Shown here in pieces: positions 35,444-44,101 of a stretch of 64,000 bases of DNA; within the stretch, counting starts at the first letter, position 1; each line of letters opens with the position of its first letter. This DNA is from Alphaproteobacteria bacterium. Lineage in GTDB: Bacteria > Pseudomonadota > Alphaproteobacteria > RF32 > CAG-239. The stretch covers positions 146,457 to 210,456 of the forward strand of contig JAFTWG010000015.1 in the NCBI GenBank assembly GCA_017465405.1, read 5' to 3'. A program made the position numbers and the translations under genes. The notes beneath the pieces were generated by a model. That model was not told the origin of the DNA and ran no database searches. It worked only from the letters and a program-made list of their open reading frames with translations.

Positions 35444-35899
35444 ATGTATAAATTTTTCATTGTCATTTTGCTGATTTGCCAAGCTATGGTCGTAAATGCT
35501 CAGTTGCCTCAGTATGAAGGCAGTTATAATGATAATCCGACTTTGCAAGAATATTTTGACGCAGCATATCCTCATTATGACAAATCTATAATTTATATTT
35601 TTTATAATAATGAATATTGCTATGGCTGTCCGCAAGCAATTGATATGTTAGAAAAATTGTATTATGAAAAATATGCCGATGAATATGATTTGTATATAAT
35701 AGATTATCAAAATGATCATGAATACAATTTTATTTCTACTTATAATCTTTCTCAACCTTTAGAAGTTGTTTTAGTGCGCATTCAAGACGGCTCAAGTTTC
35801 GGATATGAAAAAATCGAAAATCTGCAAAACAGAATTTACGATAAAATCGCATTTGATGACTATATTGAATACCGCATCAACAGTTTTTTGGGAAATTAA
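35444..35899 (+). CDS. Secreted thioredoxin-like protein with CxxC motif
   Basis: A 151-aa precursor with a cleavable signal peptide (MYKFFIVILLICQAMVVNA). The mature part has IIYIFYNNEYCYGCPQAIDML, in which CYGCP follows a beta strand, like the redox motif of thioredoxin folds (CxxCP). The cis-Pro region (LSQPLEVVLV) sits about 55 residues later, as expected. It is likely a periplasmic disulfide or reductase protein. GGAGG precedes the ATG. It follows the aminopeptidase by 16 bases on the same strand. Confidence 0.62.
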   Translation: MYKFFIVILLICQAMVVNAQLPQYEGSYNDNPTLQEYFDAAYPHYDKSIIYIFYNNEYCYGCPQAIDMLEKLYYEKYADEYDLYIIDYQNDHEYNFISTYNLSQPLEVVLVRIQDGSSFGYEKIENLQNRIYDKIAFDDYIEYRINSFLGN

Positions 35900-35902
35900 C
35901 AA

Positions 35903-36862
35903 TTACCAAGAAAACAAAGGCTGTCCGTTAGACATTTTTATTGCCTGACTTTCCATCATCGTTGCAAAATTGAGTTTTCCGCTCTTGATTGCACCACGAA
36001 CCTGACATCCCTGTTCAACATTGGGATTTGCAAACAATGAGCTTAGATGTAACTTTTTAGGCACACCATATAAACGTTGGTGTAAACAGGCCAAAATACT
36101 GGTAGAAACCAAATCATAGGCCATATCTTCCGATACGGTAGAAGCAGCTGCATATTTCACAAGAGCATTGATGGCATCAGGAACAGAATTTGAGTGAATC
36201 GTTGTTAGCACCAAGTGTCCGGATGTTGCCGCTTGCAAAGCTTCTGTTGCAACCTCAGGGGAACGAATTTCGCCCAACATAATATATCGAGGACAGCTAC
36301 GCAAGGACGATTTTAAAGATTCTTTCCAGTTACCATTTTGCGGAGTAGTTTGTTTGCACAATCCGAGTTCTCCATTAGGATTTTTATAAACTCCGTCAAG
36401 CGGTAATTCAATCGGGTCTTCAATAGTAAAAGCGTAACCTCCTTCATTTACCAGATAGTGTTGAAGCAAAGCCGCAAGTGTTGTAGATTTTCCGGAACCG
36501 GTTGCACCGGCAACCAAAATCATACCCGAAGCACGCCCTAAAGACATTAGGTGGCGCATCACCGGAGCAGGCATTCCTAGTTCTGTAACTTTCGGAATAG
36601 TTAAAGGCATTTTACGGACGCAATATTGTACACCTTTCAATGCAATGGTTCTTTCAACACGATAGCTATATTTTTTGTATATAATCAAATAGCTGGGAAC
36701 GTTTTTATAACCTTTTTCCACTGCCGATATAAATTCATCATAATCATCAAACATAACCTCTTTCAAACCGTGAGGAGTTTTTCCGCTCCACATATAGGCT
36801 CTTTTACCGGGGGTAATATACAAATCTGAAAAATTTACATCATTAATCATTGCCATTGTCAT
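35903..36862 (-). CDS. DotB/PilT-like secretion ATPase (orphan)
   Basis: A 319-aa hexameric secretion ATPase. Walker A GATGSGKST (119-127), the Asp box FTIEDPIEL, Walker B region YIMLGEIRSPE, and the His box SGHLVLTTIHSNS all match the T2SS/T4P/type IVB secretion ATPase family, closest in feel to DotB/TraJ. The N-terminal domain opens DVNFSDLYITPGKRAYMW, the NTD of DotB-like ATPases. No other secretion or pilus genes are nearby, so it must serve a machine encoded elsewhere. AAAGGAG lies 5 bases before the ATG at 36862. Convergent with the thioredoxin-like gene, 3 bases apart. Confidence 0.85.
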   Translation of the reverse strand: MTMAMINDVNFSDLYITPGKRAYMWSGKTPHGLKEVMFDDYDEFISAVEKGYKNVPSYLIIYKKYSYRVERTIALKGVQYCVRKMPLTIPKVTELGMPAPVMRHLMSLGRASGMILVAGATGSGKSTTLAALLQHYLVNEGGYAFTIEDPIELPLDGVYKNPNGELGLCKQTTPQNGNWKESLKSSLRSCPRYIMLGEIRSPEVATEALQAATSGHLVLTTIHSNSVPDAINALVKYAAASTVSEDMAYDLVSTSILACLHQRLYGVPKKLHLSSLFANPNVEQGCQVRGAIKSGKLNFATMMESQAIKMSNGQPLFSW

Positions 36863-36923
36863 AAACTCCTTTTATTCGGCTACATAATAATTGTTTGCAA
36901 TAAAAATAACAAGAGAAAATTTA

Positions 36924-36952
36924 TTGACAATCACAAAAGATGTTTTATATCA
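36924..36952 (+). promoter_or_regulatory. Promoter of the MATE transporter gene
   Basis: TTGACA (36924-36929), 17-base spacer, ATATCA (36947-36952), 29 bases before the start codon. Confidence 0.55.
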
Positions 36953-36981
36953 GCTAATTAAATATTTTAGGAATCTAAAAA

Positions 36982-38358
36982 ATGCAAAATATGACTTTGG
37001 GCAACCCGTTGCGGTTGATAATCACATTTTCTATTCCATTGCTGATTAGCAATTTATTTCAGCAATTATACAGTATTTCCGATATTATATTAGTCGGTCG
37101 TCTTATTGGTGTTAAGGCGTTGGCTGCAGTTGGAGCTGCTGCTCCGGTGTTTTTCCTGTTAATTATGGTCAGTATCGGATTTACAAACGGTTTAACGGTT
37201 ATTTCTGCTCAAAGCTTCGGAGCTAAAAATTATCGCCGATTACGTCGCTCAGTGACTACGGCAACAACGTTGAGCTTAAGCTTTACCGTAATTTTTAGCG
37301 CAATTATGTTATTGTTTTTGGATTTTACGTTACATTTGATGAACGTCCCCGAAGAAATTTATCAAGATACAAAAAAATTCTTATTGGTAATCGGGTTTGG
37401 CGGAGTGATGATTGTTGCGTTTAATTTGTTGTCCGGCTTTATGCGTGCACTCGGGGACAGCAAGTCCCCTCTTTATTTCTTAGTATTTACAACACTTATG
37501 AACATTCTTCTTAATGTTGTATTTATCTATTATATGAAAATGGGAGTTGAAGGCTCTGCATTAGGAACGGTTACCGCAATGACTTTATCGGTAATATGTT
37601 GCCTTATTTATATGAAAAAGCACTTTCAAATATTGAAACCTGAAGCTTCTGACTGGAAACTCGAGTGGAAATTTTGCGTAGAACATTTAAGAATTGCCGT
37701 ACCGATGGCCATTCAATTTTCAATTATTGCCATAAGTGCTGCCGTAACTCAGACAATATGTAATAAATTTGGTTTTGAAACAATAGCCGCAATGACCGCT
37801 GCAATGAGAGTTGAACAGTTAGCGGTTCAACCTATGGTATCATTGGGTATCGCAATGGCAACTTTTGTAGCGCAAAATTATGGAGCAGGACGAATCGGAA
37901 GAGTTCGCCGAGGTGTATTTGAAAGTTCAATGATTTCTGTTGCGATGAGTATTGTTTTTGCAATTTTAATGTTTTGGGGCGGAAAATACGTTATCGGTAT
38001 TTTTGTTACCAAAGAACAACCGGAATTGATAGAAACAGTTATATCAATGGCTTTGACTTACTTGAATATAAGCATTTTATTCTATGTATTTTTGGGACAA
38101 ATTTTTATATTCCGCAACTCTTGTCAGGGAATGGGAAATTCCATAGCACCGATGATTTCAAGCATTGTCGAGCTTTTGATGAGAATTTTCGCAGCAATTT
38201 ATTTAGCCTCCAAATTCGGTTTTGTTGGTTTGTGTTATGCCAGCCCGTTGGCTTGGATTGGTGGAGCATTGGTTGTTAGTGGCGGATATTTTTGGACTAT
38301 CAAAAAAATAAACCGACAAATACATAAAAAACGTTGGTCTATGTATAATTTACAATAA
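36982..38358 (+). CDS. MATE family multidrug efflux transporter
   Basis: A 458-aa inner-membrane protein with about 12 helices in two similar halves. The opening NPLRLIITFSIPLLISNLFQQLY and the DIILVGRLIGVKALAAVG block are typical of the NorM/DinF-type MATE family. It expels drugs or metabolites in exchange for H+ or Na+. AGGAATCT precedes the ATG. A lipoprotein gene follows on the same strand about 65 bases later. No regulator is adjacent. Confidence 0.92.
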   Translation: MQNMTLGNPLRLIITFSIPLLISNLFQQLYSISDIILVGRLIGVKALAAVGAAAPVFFLLIMVSIGFTNGLTVISAQSFGAKNYRRLRRSVTTATTLSLSFTVIFSAIMLLFLDFTLHLMNVPEEIYQDTKKFLLVIGFGGVMIVAFNLLSGFMRALGDSKSPLYFLVFTTLMNILLNVVFIYYMKMGVEGSALGTVTAMTLSVICCLIYMKKHFQILKPEASDWKLEWKFCVEHLRIAVPMAIQFSIIAISAAVTQTICNKFGFETIAAMTAAMRVEQLAVQPMVSLGIAMATFVAQNYGAGRIGRVRRGVFESSMISVAMSIVFAILMFWGGKYVIGIFVTKEQPELIETVISMALTYLNISILFYVFLGQIFIFRNSCQGMGNSIAPMISSIVELLMRIFAAIYLASKFGFVGLCYASPLAWIGGALVVSGGYFWTIKKINRQIHKKRWSMYNLQ

Positions 38359-38423
38359 ACTGTTGAGATTTGAATAAAAAATATATATATTTATCTCAAT
38401 CACAAATATTTACGAGGTCAAAA

Positions 38424-38888
38424 ATGAAAAAGATTTTTGTTGTATTAGGCACTGTATTATCTGTTGCCGCCTGTGCTAATAACTATGATTATGAATGTGC
38501 AGGATATGTTGAAGAAGAACAATGCCCTTGCGAAGAGCAGCCTGTTTATGAATGTCAACAACAACCGCAATATTATCAGCCAGCTCCGACATATACACCG
38601 CAACCTTGCGGCAGTTGTCAGGGCGAAGTTCGTACAAAACGTGAGCCGGTAGAAGTTATTTATAAAAAGACAACTTACGGAACTGTTTATGAACCAAGAT
38701 ATTTTGAAAATGTATCTTATGAAAGACAAACCGTAAACGGCGGATATTATCAAGCTCCGCAACAAACACAAACTGTTGTCAAAGAAACCGTTTCCGTCAC
38801 CGAAACACAAACTGCACCGGCAGAACCAACTCCGGTACCGGCAAAAAAATATAATGGTCCGGTAGTTATCGTTCCGGTACAAAATTAG
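38424..38888 (+). CDS. Lipoprotein, Gln/Pro/Tyr-rich
   Basis: A 154-aa lipoprotein: signal MKKIFVVLGTVLSVAAC with lipobox VAAC (Cys17). The mature protein is low-complexity, rich in Gln, Pro, Tyr and Cys near the front (CPCEEQPVYECQQQPQYY), then a segment with VYEPRYFENVSYE, and ends in a short hydrophobic VVIVPVQN. It may be a flexible envelope tether. ATG 38424 with GAGG upstream is preferred to an upstream in-frame start at 38370. Followed by a strong terminator. Confidence 0.8.
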   Translation: MKKIFVVLGTVLSVAACANNYDYECAGYVEEEQCPCEEQPVYECQQQPQYYQPAPTYTPQPCGSCQGEVRTKREPVEVIYKKTTYGTVYEPRYFENVSYERQTVNGGYYQAPQQTQTVVKETVSVTETQTAPAEPTPVPAKKYNGPVVIVPVQN

Positions 38889-38898
38889 TTTTATTTTC

Positions 38899-38929
38899 AA
38901 ACGGGTTCTAAATTGAGCCCGTTTTTTTA
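38899..38929 (+). terminator. Rho-independent terminator
   Basis: AAACGGGTTC, TAAATT, GAGCCCGTTT then a run of T, after the lipoprotein stop. Confidence 0.9.
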
Positions 38930-38949
38930 TAAAAAATATAATTTTTTTA

Positions 38950-38978
38950 TTGACAACTATATTTGTATCATATATAAG
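38950..38978 (+). promoter_or_regulatory. Promoter of tRNA-Thr
   Basis: TTGACA (38950-38955), exactly 17 bases, TATAAG (38973-38978); the tRNA starts 17 bases later. Confidence 0.85.
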
Positions 38979-38994
38979 GCTTTCCAGAAAGTAT

Positions 38995-39070
38995 GCCGAC
39001 ATAGCTCAGTTGGTAGAGCTACTGATTTGTAATCAGTGGGTCCGCGGTTCGAGTCCGTGTGTCGGCACCA
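38995..39070 (+). tRNA. tRNA-Thr (anticodon UGU)
   Basis: A 76-base cloverleaf. The acceptor stem GCCGACA pairs with TGTCGGC, followed by A and an encoded CCA. The D arm is AGCTCAGTTGGTAGAGC, the anticodon arm is CTGATTTGTAATCAG with TGT at the centre, and the T arm contains GGTTCGAGTCC. It decodes ACA and related threonine codons. It has its own promoter upstream and terminator downstream. Confidence 0.98.
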
Positions 39071-39080
39071 CTTCTTATAC

Positions 39081-39103
39081 GCACCGTTAAGGTGCTTTTT
39101 TTT
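39081..39103 (+). terminator. Rho-independent terminator of tRNA-Thr
   Basis: GCACC, GTTAA, GGTGC followed by eight T. Confidence 0.9.
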
Positions 39104-39223
39104 GTTTTAAATTCATAGTTCGACATTTAAGTAAAGCCATAAAATCATTTGATTATTACGATTAAATAGGTTATTATTCGCCTACTATTGAAATTATTTG
39201 TTGAACTATTTAAATATTGTCTT

Positions 39224-39367
39224 ATGGGAACTGAATACATCTTTTATTTAATTATTCTGGCTGTTCCTGTTGTTGCTGCCGGAATAGCTTTAGCTCCTCT
39301 TTTAAAAGATTTATATGAGCTGATACAAAAAATATCGAGAAGAGAAAAAAGAAGTAAAAAACCCTAA
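39224..39367 (+). CDS. Small single-TM protein (47 aa)
   Basis: ATG at 39224 opens a 47-codon frame ending TAA at 39365-39367. The product has one strong membrane helix (YIFYLIILAVPVVAAGIALA) followed by a basic tail (SRREKRSKKP). No Shine-Dalgarno sequence. It is 12 bases before the next gene and may be co-transcribed. The amphipathic-to-basic layout resembles small membrane regulators, but coding status is inferred only from composition and layout. Confidence 0.45.
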   Translation: MGTEYIFYLIILAVPVVAAGIALAPLLKDLYELIQKISRREKRSKKP

Positions 39368-39379
39368 AAACTTTGTGTT

Positions 39380-39673
39380 ATGAGCGTAAAAGTAATTACA
39401 GGACAAATTGTATGTCAACCTGTGGTGATAAATGATGAAAATGAAGCTCTTGTACTGGTAGTCGTAAAAAGTAATGAGCAATATACAGAATTGCATTATA
39501 CCCGTCATAGATCTAATTTACACAAGTCTTTATCGTGGAATTTTGCGCATTCAACGTTTTCAAAAATCGCCACATCTTCTATTGGCGAAACCGTTGAAGT
39601 AGAAATATCGCATTCTACAGGTGAAATTTTTAGTTTTAAGAACATAACTCGTGAAAGCGTTATGTGTAAGTAA
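39380..39673 (+). CDS. Small protein of unknown function
   Basis: A 97-aa, mainly beta-strand protein (VKVITGQIVCQPVVI, LVLVVVKSN, TVEVEISHS, EIFSFKNI) probably forming one small barrel or sandwich. No signal peptide or family recognised. No Shine-Dalgarno sequence is visible before the ATG. It follows the 47-aa membrane protein and ends in a clear terminator, which supports it being a real gene. Confidence 0.6.
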   Translation: MSVKVITGQIVCQPVVINDENEALVLVVVKSNEQYTELHYTRHRSNLHKSLSWNFAHSTFSKIATSSIGETVEVEISHSTGEIFSFKNITRESVMCK

Positions 39674-39684
39674 AATCTAACTAA

Positions 39685-39722
39685 AAAACCCCTCGCAATT
39701 TTGTTGTTGTGAGGGGTTTTAT
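39685..39722 (+). terminator. Rho-independent terminator
   Basis: AACCCCTC, 16-base loop, GAGGGGTT then TTATTT. Confidence 0.8.
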
Positions 39723-39755
39723 TTGTAGGTATTATCCGACTTTATTGTCAGATAA

Positions 39756-40277
39756 TTAAACAACTCTTTTACTTATCAGAGTTCCATTGTCATCAGTTTC
39801 CATAACTACCAGATATCCGTTTTTCAGATTTCCAACAGACTTAACTTTAATTTTCCCATTAGTGAAGTCTTGTGTAACCGGAGCATATAATCTGACAAAT
39901 ATCTCATTGTCCTCTTCTTTTATTATACCGTTAACATATTGAATAAAAATCAGGTTATGATTTTCATCAAAAAAATCTTCCTTACCGGCACTCAAAATAT
40001 CCAACGTATAAACTTTATCAGGACTTGCCGTGTGTTGAAAAGCATATTCCAAACACAGCACAAACAACAAAATAGTAATTAGAATCAGAAACGGAAAACT
40101 CTCTGAAAAAGTACAATTATAAAACAATAGCATTGCAATAAAAAAACCGTCCACCCAAAAAATTATTTCAAGTGTTCGGCATTTTATATGAAATGCACTT
40201 AACATAATCACACACAGTCCAAATACATGAAGAACTGCCAATAAAATTGAAACTCCAAAGACAATAATATCAAACAT
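39756..40277 (-). CDS. Membrane protein with C-terminal soluble beta domain, unknown function
   Basis: A 173-aa protein. Three membrane helices fill residues 1-85 and the remaining 85 residues form a soluble, beta-rich domain (IFVRLYAPVTQDF, GKIKVKSVGNLKNGYLVVME). The layout is like NfeD/short membrane-anchored OB-fold proteins, but I cannot show homology. No ribosome binding site is seen. It is a single gene on the minus strand, convergent with the preceding small genes. Confidence 0.65.
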   Translation of the reverse strand: MFDIIVFGVSILLAVLHVFGLCVIMLSAFHIKCRTLEIIFWVDGFFIAMLLFYNCTFSESFPFLILITILLFVLCLEYAFQHTASPDKVYTLDILSAGKEDFFDENHNLIFIQYVNGIIKEEDNEIFVRLYAPVTQDFTNGKIKVKSVGNLKNGYLVVMETDDNGTLISKRVV

Positions 40278-40363
40278 AGCTAAATAATTTTAAGATTGTC
40301 ACCATGCTATGTAACAAGTTCTATATTGTCAATTATTTTCTATATAGCAACAAAAATCCCTAT

Positions 40364-40396
40364 AAAAAAAGGTTTGTGGGGCGTAACCACAAACCT
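40364..40396 (-). terminator. Rho-independent terminator of the 40416-40613 gene
   Basis: AGGTTTGTGG, GGCGTAA, CCACAAACCT, a 10-bp stem with an A-run on the plus strand, that is a T-run on the minus strand. Confidence 0.88.
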
Positions 40397-40415
40397 GTTC
40401 TTGTGCACAGAACGA

Positions 40416-40613
40416 TTAATCATCACTATCGCTGACATAATCGCTATCAAGTCCGAGAGCTGAACCAATCTTTGCAATCGGCTCTACAATCATAAGTCCT
40501 GTTCCTGTCATAACACTCAAAACACGAGCGCCGAAAGGAAGGGGATCTTCAGTGTCCACTGCAGCTTTGAAAAACTCAGGGAACAACCAACCGCTTTCGT
40601 CTTTTTCTTTCAT
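40416..40613 (-). CDS. Small soluble protein of unknown function
   Basis: A 65-aa acidic protein (ending SDYVSDSDD) with a central Gly/Met-rich stretch (VLSVMTGTGLMIVEPIA). GC-richer than its surroundings and without a Shine-Dalgarno sequence. It has a promoter and strong terminator of its own. Its leader is nearly the same as that of the unrelated 9426-9845 gene, which argues that both are expressed and co-regulated. No family recognised. Confidence 0.6.
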   Translation of the reverse strand: MKEKDESGWLFPEFFKAAVDTEDPLPFGARVLSVMTGTGLMIVEPIAKIGSALGLDSDYVSDSDD

Positions 40614-40701
40614 GATGTGTGAAGTTTTGAAAGTTTATATTAATCGGAATAATTATAATTTAGGATATTTGTACCCTACTCTCAAAGTATAAAAAAGTCA
40701 A
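40614..40701 (-). promoter_or_regulatory. Promoter and conserved SD-less leader, twin of 9846-9922
   Basis: On the minus strand TTGACT (40701-40696), 17-base spacer and TAGGGT (40678-40673). The leader then reads ATTAATATAAACT, TTCAAAACTTCAC and ends ACATCATG. The TTGACTTTTT start and the last 32 bases correspond to the 9846-9922 element. Confidence 0.6.
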
Positions 40702-40811
40702 TCGGATTCAGCTTTTCAGACATAAAGTTTTTTTGTTTATAACTTTGTATATATCATTTTGATTTTTTTATATTCTGTTATTTTGTATTAATACAATTTT
40801 ATGAGGAAAAA

Positions 40812-41264
40812 ATGATTCTAAATACCGGATACGAAGCTATAATCAGCGGGCTTTTGGGGGTCTTTATAGCACAAGCCCTCAAAATTTTAACCCATTATAT
40901 GAAAACCAAAGAAATTGATATCGGTATGTTATCAAGTACCGGAGGTATGCCCAGTTCTCATAGTGCCGGAGTTTGCGCACTAACAACATCTCTCGGACTG
41001 ATTGCCGGATTTGATTCTTTATTCTTTGCACTCAGTAGTGGCTATGCTCTGGTCGTTATGCATGATGCTGCCGGATTGCGTAAAAATGCCGGAGATATTG
41101 CACGTATCGTTAATCAAATGATAAAAGATTTTTATAAGTCTGACATGAAAACCAAGTCTGCTCAGTTAAAAGAATTGTTGGGACATACTCCCAAAGAAGT
41201 AATTGCCGGTTTCTTTTTAGGCTGTATAATTGCTGTAATATTACACTATTCTTTAATGATGTAA
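40812..41264 (+). CDS. Divergent PAP2 family membrane phosphatase-like protein
   Basis: A 150-aa inner-membrane protein of the divergent PAP2 (DUF212, YuiD) family. TGGMPSSHSAGV near residue 43 and VMHDAAGLRKNAG near 93 are the hallmark motifs, the first containing the SSHS-like phosphatase signature. Several helices span the membrane. The family relates to lipid phosphate phosphatases, though activity has not been shown for most members. GAGGAAAAA lies before the ATG. Single gene with terminator. Confidence 0.9.
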   Translation: MILNTGYEAIISGLLGVFIAQALKILTHYMKTKEIDIGMLSSTGGMPSSHSAGVCALTTSLGLIAGFDSLFFALSSGYALVVMHDAAGLRKNAGDIARIVNQMIKDFYKSDMKTKSAQLKELLGHTPKEVIAGFFLGCIIAVILHYSLMM

Positions 41265-41267
41265 TTT

Positions 41268-41293
41268 AAGCCTCCTTGCGGAGGCTTTTTTTT
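41268..41293 (+). terminator. Rho-independent terminator
   Basis: GCCTCC, TTGC, GGAGGC then eight T. Confidence 0.93.
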
Positions 41294-41318
41294 TGAAAGT
41301 GAGTTAAGTTAAAGTTAT

Positions 41319-41828
41319 TTATGCAAGTTGCCAATTAGATTGAAGTGGTTCCTTCTTTAATATTTCGACTAATTCCGTTATCGTCATTTTCGATGGCTCT
41401 TTTTTTTGTACGGTAACGGCCATCGGAGCTTTCTCATCAACATTAGGACAACCGGTAGTGATAACTGAATATGCAGGAGCTAATAATGCTCTGAAAGTTT
41501 TGGACTCAGCATGATGAAATCCTTTTTTTTCACTCCATACTCGGCAAGAATTGCTGCCGGATAAAGGACTTCCTGTCATGCTGTAAAAATATACATCATC
41601 TTGTTTCCATGCGGTATGTTCCCATAATATCAACATATCGCCAAGATGAAGCTTTACACTCGGAACATACAAAGGGAACACACCAAAACCGGTTATGTTT
41701 ATATTGTAATATTCGGGGGTTCTAATTATCAGATATTTGTTTTTTTCAATAAGTTGAATATTTTCAAATAATGCTTTCAACTCATTATCTTTTGTGTCAG
41801 GTGCACTGACATAATGTGTCACTGTCAT
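41319..41828 (-). CDS. Soluble protein of unknown function
   Basis: A 169-aa protein with no signal peptide or membrane segment. The centre is beta-rich and aromatic (YYNINITGFGVFPLYVP, MLILWEHTAWKQDDVYFYSM). The C-terminal 30 residues are basic then helical (SKMTITELVEILKKE). AAAGGAGAAAGA precedes the ATG. A TTGACA box lies about 95 bases upstream. Not recognised; no operon partner. Confidence 0.65.
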   Translation of the reverse strand: MTVTHYVSAPDTKDNELKALFENIQLIEKNKYLIIRTPEYYNINITGFGVFPLYVPSVKLHLGDMLILWEHTAWKQDDVYFYSMTGSPLSGSNSCRVWSEKKGFHHAESKTFRALLAPAYSVITTGCPNVDEKAPMAVTVQKKEPSKMTITELVEILKKEPLQSNWQLA

Positions 41829-41892
41829 TCTCTTTCTCCTTTTAGTCCGCTTTAAAGTGGGACAAGTTGGTTATAAATTCACTTTCGCCATT

Positions 41893-41922
41893 ATTAGTGG
41901 CACACAAAAATATATTTGTCAA
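41893..41922 (-). promoter_or_regulatory. Possible promoter for the 41319-41828 gene
   Basis: On the minus strand TTGACA (41922-41917) and ACTAAT (41898-41893) with an 18-base spacer. The -10 is weak. Confidence 0.4.
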
Positions 41923-41942
41923 ATAAATTTTTAATATATATT

Positions 41943-44003
41943 CTATCTGTCGTAGCCACTTTTCGTTATCGGTATAATTTGGCGGTTGTTTTCATCTGAT
42001 TGCGGGCGACGACAAGTCATTACAACCATGCTATGCGGCTTTATATAATATTCCGCTCCCGAACTATATTGAAAAATATCTTTTTCACTATTTGATTTTG
42101 ATGTATCAAACACAACTTGCCAATTACCATGATGAGGAGTTGCCGGTAAATTAACTTTCATTATTGAATCGGAATTTCCGGACATCATAACAAAAAAATC
42201 ATCATCAAAGCGATGTCCGGTTTTATCTTCGCCATTAAGAACATATCCCAGAAAACGATTATACTTATAATCCCAATCGCTTTGTTTCATTGTTTCACCG
42301 TAAATGTTTACCCAATCCCATGCCGGCTTGCCGTTAGGCATAATATCGGGGGTTGCATTTTCGATGCTGCTAAAAATAGGATGTTCTTGGCGAAAAGCAT
42401 TTATTTTTCTTTCAAAAACATACCTCTCTCTTTGCTCTTTGCTGAAATTTTTCCACTGTAAAGGAAAACTTTTGGCATATCCGTTATTATTACCATTTTG
42501 TGTATGCCATAATTCATCACCGCTCAATGTTAAAGGTACTCCTCGTGCCAATGTATTCATTGCATGAGCTGTTTTCGTTTTTATAAGGCGCTGAGCATCA
42601 TTTTGTGAAGGACTGTAATGGTTATCATTAGAACCGTCTTGGTTATTTTCGTTATTTGCAAAATTATTTTTTTGCGAATATGTGGCCCAATCATATTGGG
42701 TCGCTCCGTCATGCTTGGTAAATATATTAATTTTTCCGGCGGCTTCACTCCCCGACATGTGAAAGGCAAGCTTTCCGATTTGTTCATAATCACCTCGGAT
42801 AAATCGTCTTAGTGTTTTTTCGTGTTTATCATTCCACTCACTTAAGCCGGTCATTTGTCCTAAATAATATCCCCCACAGGCACTCCACGGCTCTCCGCTT
42901 ATTTTAACTCCCGTAATATCAGAAACTTCTCTTATTACTTGCATAAATTTGCCGTTTGCATCAAAAATCAAATCATTATTTAATGCACAATCTCCAGCTA
43001 AATCGAAACGAAAAGCATCAACACCGCAAGTATCTGCAAAAAACATTAAACTGTTTTTGATTAAACGGCTTCCTTGACCAGTATTAGGATTGAATCCGTT
43101 TTTACAACCGGTAGTATTAACAAAGCTATATCCGTCTTTGTTGTCAAAGCGATAATAACCTTCCGCATCTAACCCTTTATAAGACAACAAAAAATCATCA
43201 ATTCCAAATTCTCCGGTATGATTAAAAACCATATCCATACTGACTTCAATTCCGTTTTTGTGAAGCTTGTTAACAAGTGCTAAAAAATCATAAATATTAC
43301 CATATCTAGGGTCTATTGCATGATGATTTATCGGATTATATCCCCATTGATCAGACAAACCTTTTGCTTGCTGCAGTTGCCAATCTGCCATTGTAGGCGT
43401 CAAAGGCATTAATTCTATTTGATTATAACTTAACGATTTTAAATAATTGATGGTTTTTCCGATTGCAGAAATTTTTCCCCTGTCCTGTATCGGTACATCG
43501 GGATGTAGAGCAGAATAATTACCGACATGCAGTTCATAAATATGCGTTTTACCCCAATCTATATGCGGTTTTTGATATAAATACGGAAATTTTTTTGCTA
43601 ATTCTTCCTTGTCTAAAAAGCGAACTACACCTTTTGGAGCAACAGGTGCAGAATTAAGATTATTAGTGCTTAGCAACACGTGTTTTTCATAATCGCTTAT
43701 ATCGTGAAGACTTCTGGTCAGTTCATGAGCATACGGATCAACAAGTAATTTATTATAATTAAAAAAATGGCGAGCATACGGATTATATTCTCCTTGAGTT
43801 CTGTATCCGTATTTTTGTCCTTCAAGTTTTCCGGGAAGTTCTGCATGCCAATTTCCATCATCATCACGCATCATAGGAACACGAACTTCTCGTTTTTCAT
43901 CGGGAGTAAAAAGACATAAATCTACCTGTTCGGCCGCAGGAGCACGAACACAAAACTCTGTTTTGTTTTTCTTGGTTCTAACTCCTTGAAAATCTTTTTT
44001 CAT
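41943..44003 (-). CDS. glgX: Glycogen debranching enzyme GlgX (isoamylase type)
   Basis: A 686-aa GH13 enzyme. An N-terminal CBM48 (TEFCVRAPAAEQVDLCLF) is followed by the catalytic barrel with SMDMVFNHTGEF near 255, DAFRFDLAGDC near 345 (nucleophile Asp), and SGEPWSACGGY near 385 (acid Glu). It hydrolyses alpha-1,6 branches in limit dextrins. No glgA, glgB, glgC or glgP is next to it, which is unusual. GGAG precedes the ATG. No clear terminator follows. Confidence 0.93.
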   Translation of the reverse strand: MKKDFQGVRTKKNKTEFCVRAPAAEQVDLCLFTPDEKREVRVPMMRDDDGNWHAELPGKLEGQKYGYRTQGEYNPYARHFFNYNKLLVDPYAHELTRSLHDISDYEKHVLLSTNNLNSAPVAPKGVVRFLDKEELAKKFPYLYQKPHIDWGKTHIYELHVGNYSALHPDVPIQDRGKISAIGKTINYLKSLSYNQIELMPLTPTMADWQLQQAKGLSDQWGYNPINHHAIDPRYGNIYDFLALVNKLHKNGIEVSMDMVFNHTGEFGIDDFLLSYKGLDAEGYYRFDNKDGYSFVNTTGCKNGFNPNTGQGSRLIKNSLMFFADTCGVDAFRFDLAGDCALNNDLIFDANGKFMQVIREVSDITGVKISGEPWSACGGYYLGQMTGLSEWNDKHEKTLRRFIRGDYEQIGKLAFHMSGSEAAGKINIFTKHDGATQYDWATYSQKNNFANNENNQDGSNDNHYSPSQNDAQRLIKTKTAHAMNTLARGVPLTLSGDELWHTQNGNNNGYAKSFPLQWKNFSKEQRERYVFERKINAFRQEHPIFSSIENATPDIMPNGKPAWDWVNIYGETMKQSDWDYKYNRFLGYVLNGEDKTGHRFDDDFFVMMSGNSDSIMKVNLPATPHHGNWQVVFDTSKSNSEKDIFQYSSGAEYYIKPHSMVVMTCRRPQSDENNRQIIPITKSGYDR

Positions 44004-44072
44004 TGTATCCTACTCCGATTGAACAGTATGATAATGCTTTATTTTATCTCTTTCAACCGTAATTTGTTGAAT

Positions 44073-44101
44073 TAAAAAAAAATGGGGATATTCCCCATTT
44101 T
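44073..44101 (-). terminator. Rho-independent terminator of trpB
   Basis: AATGGGGA, TAT, TCCCCATT stem with an A-run on the plus strand, so a T-run on the minus strand, adjacent to the trpB stop. Confidence 0.85.
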
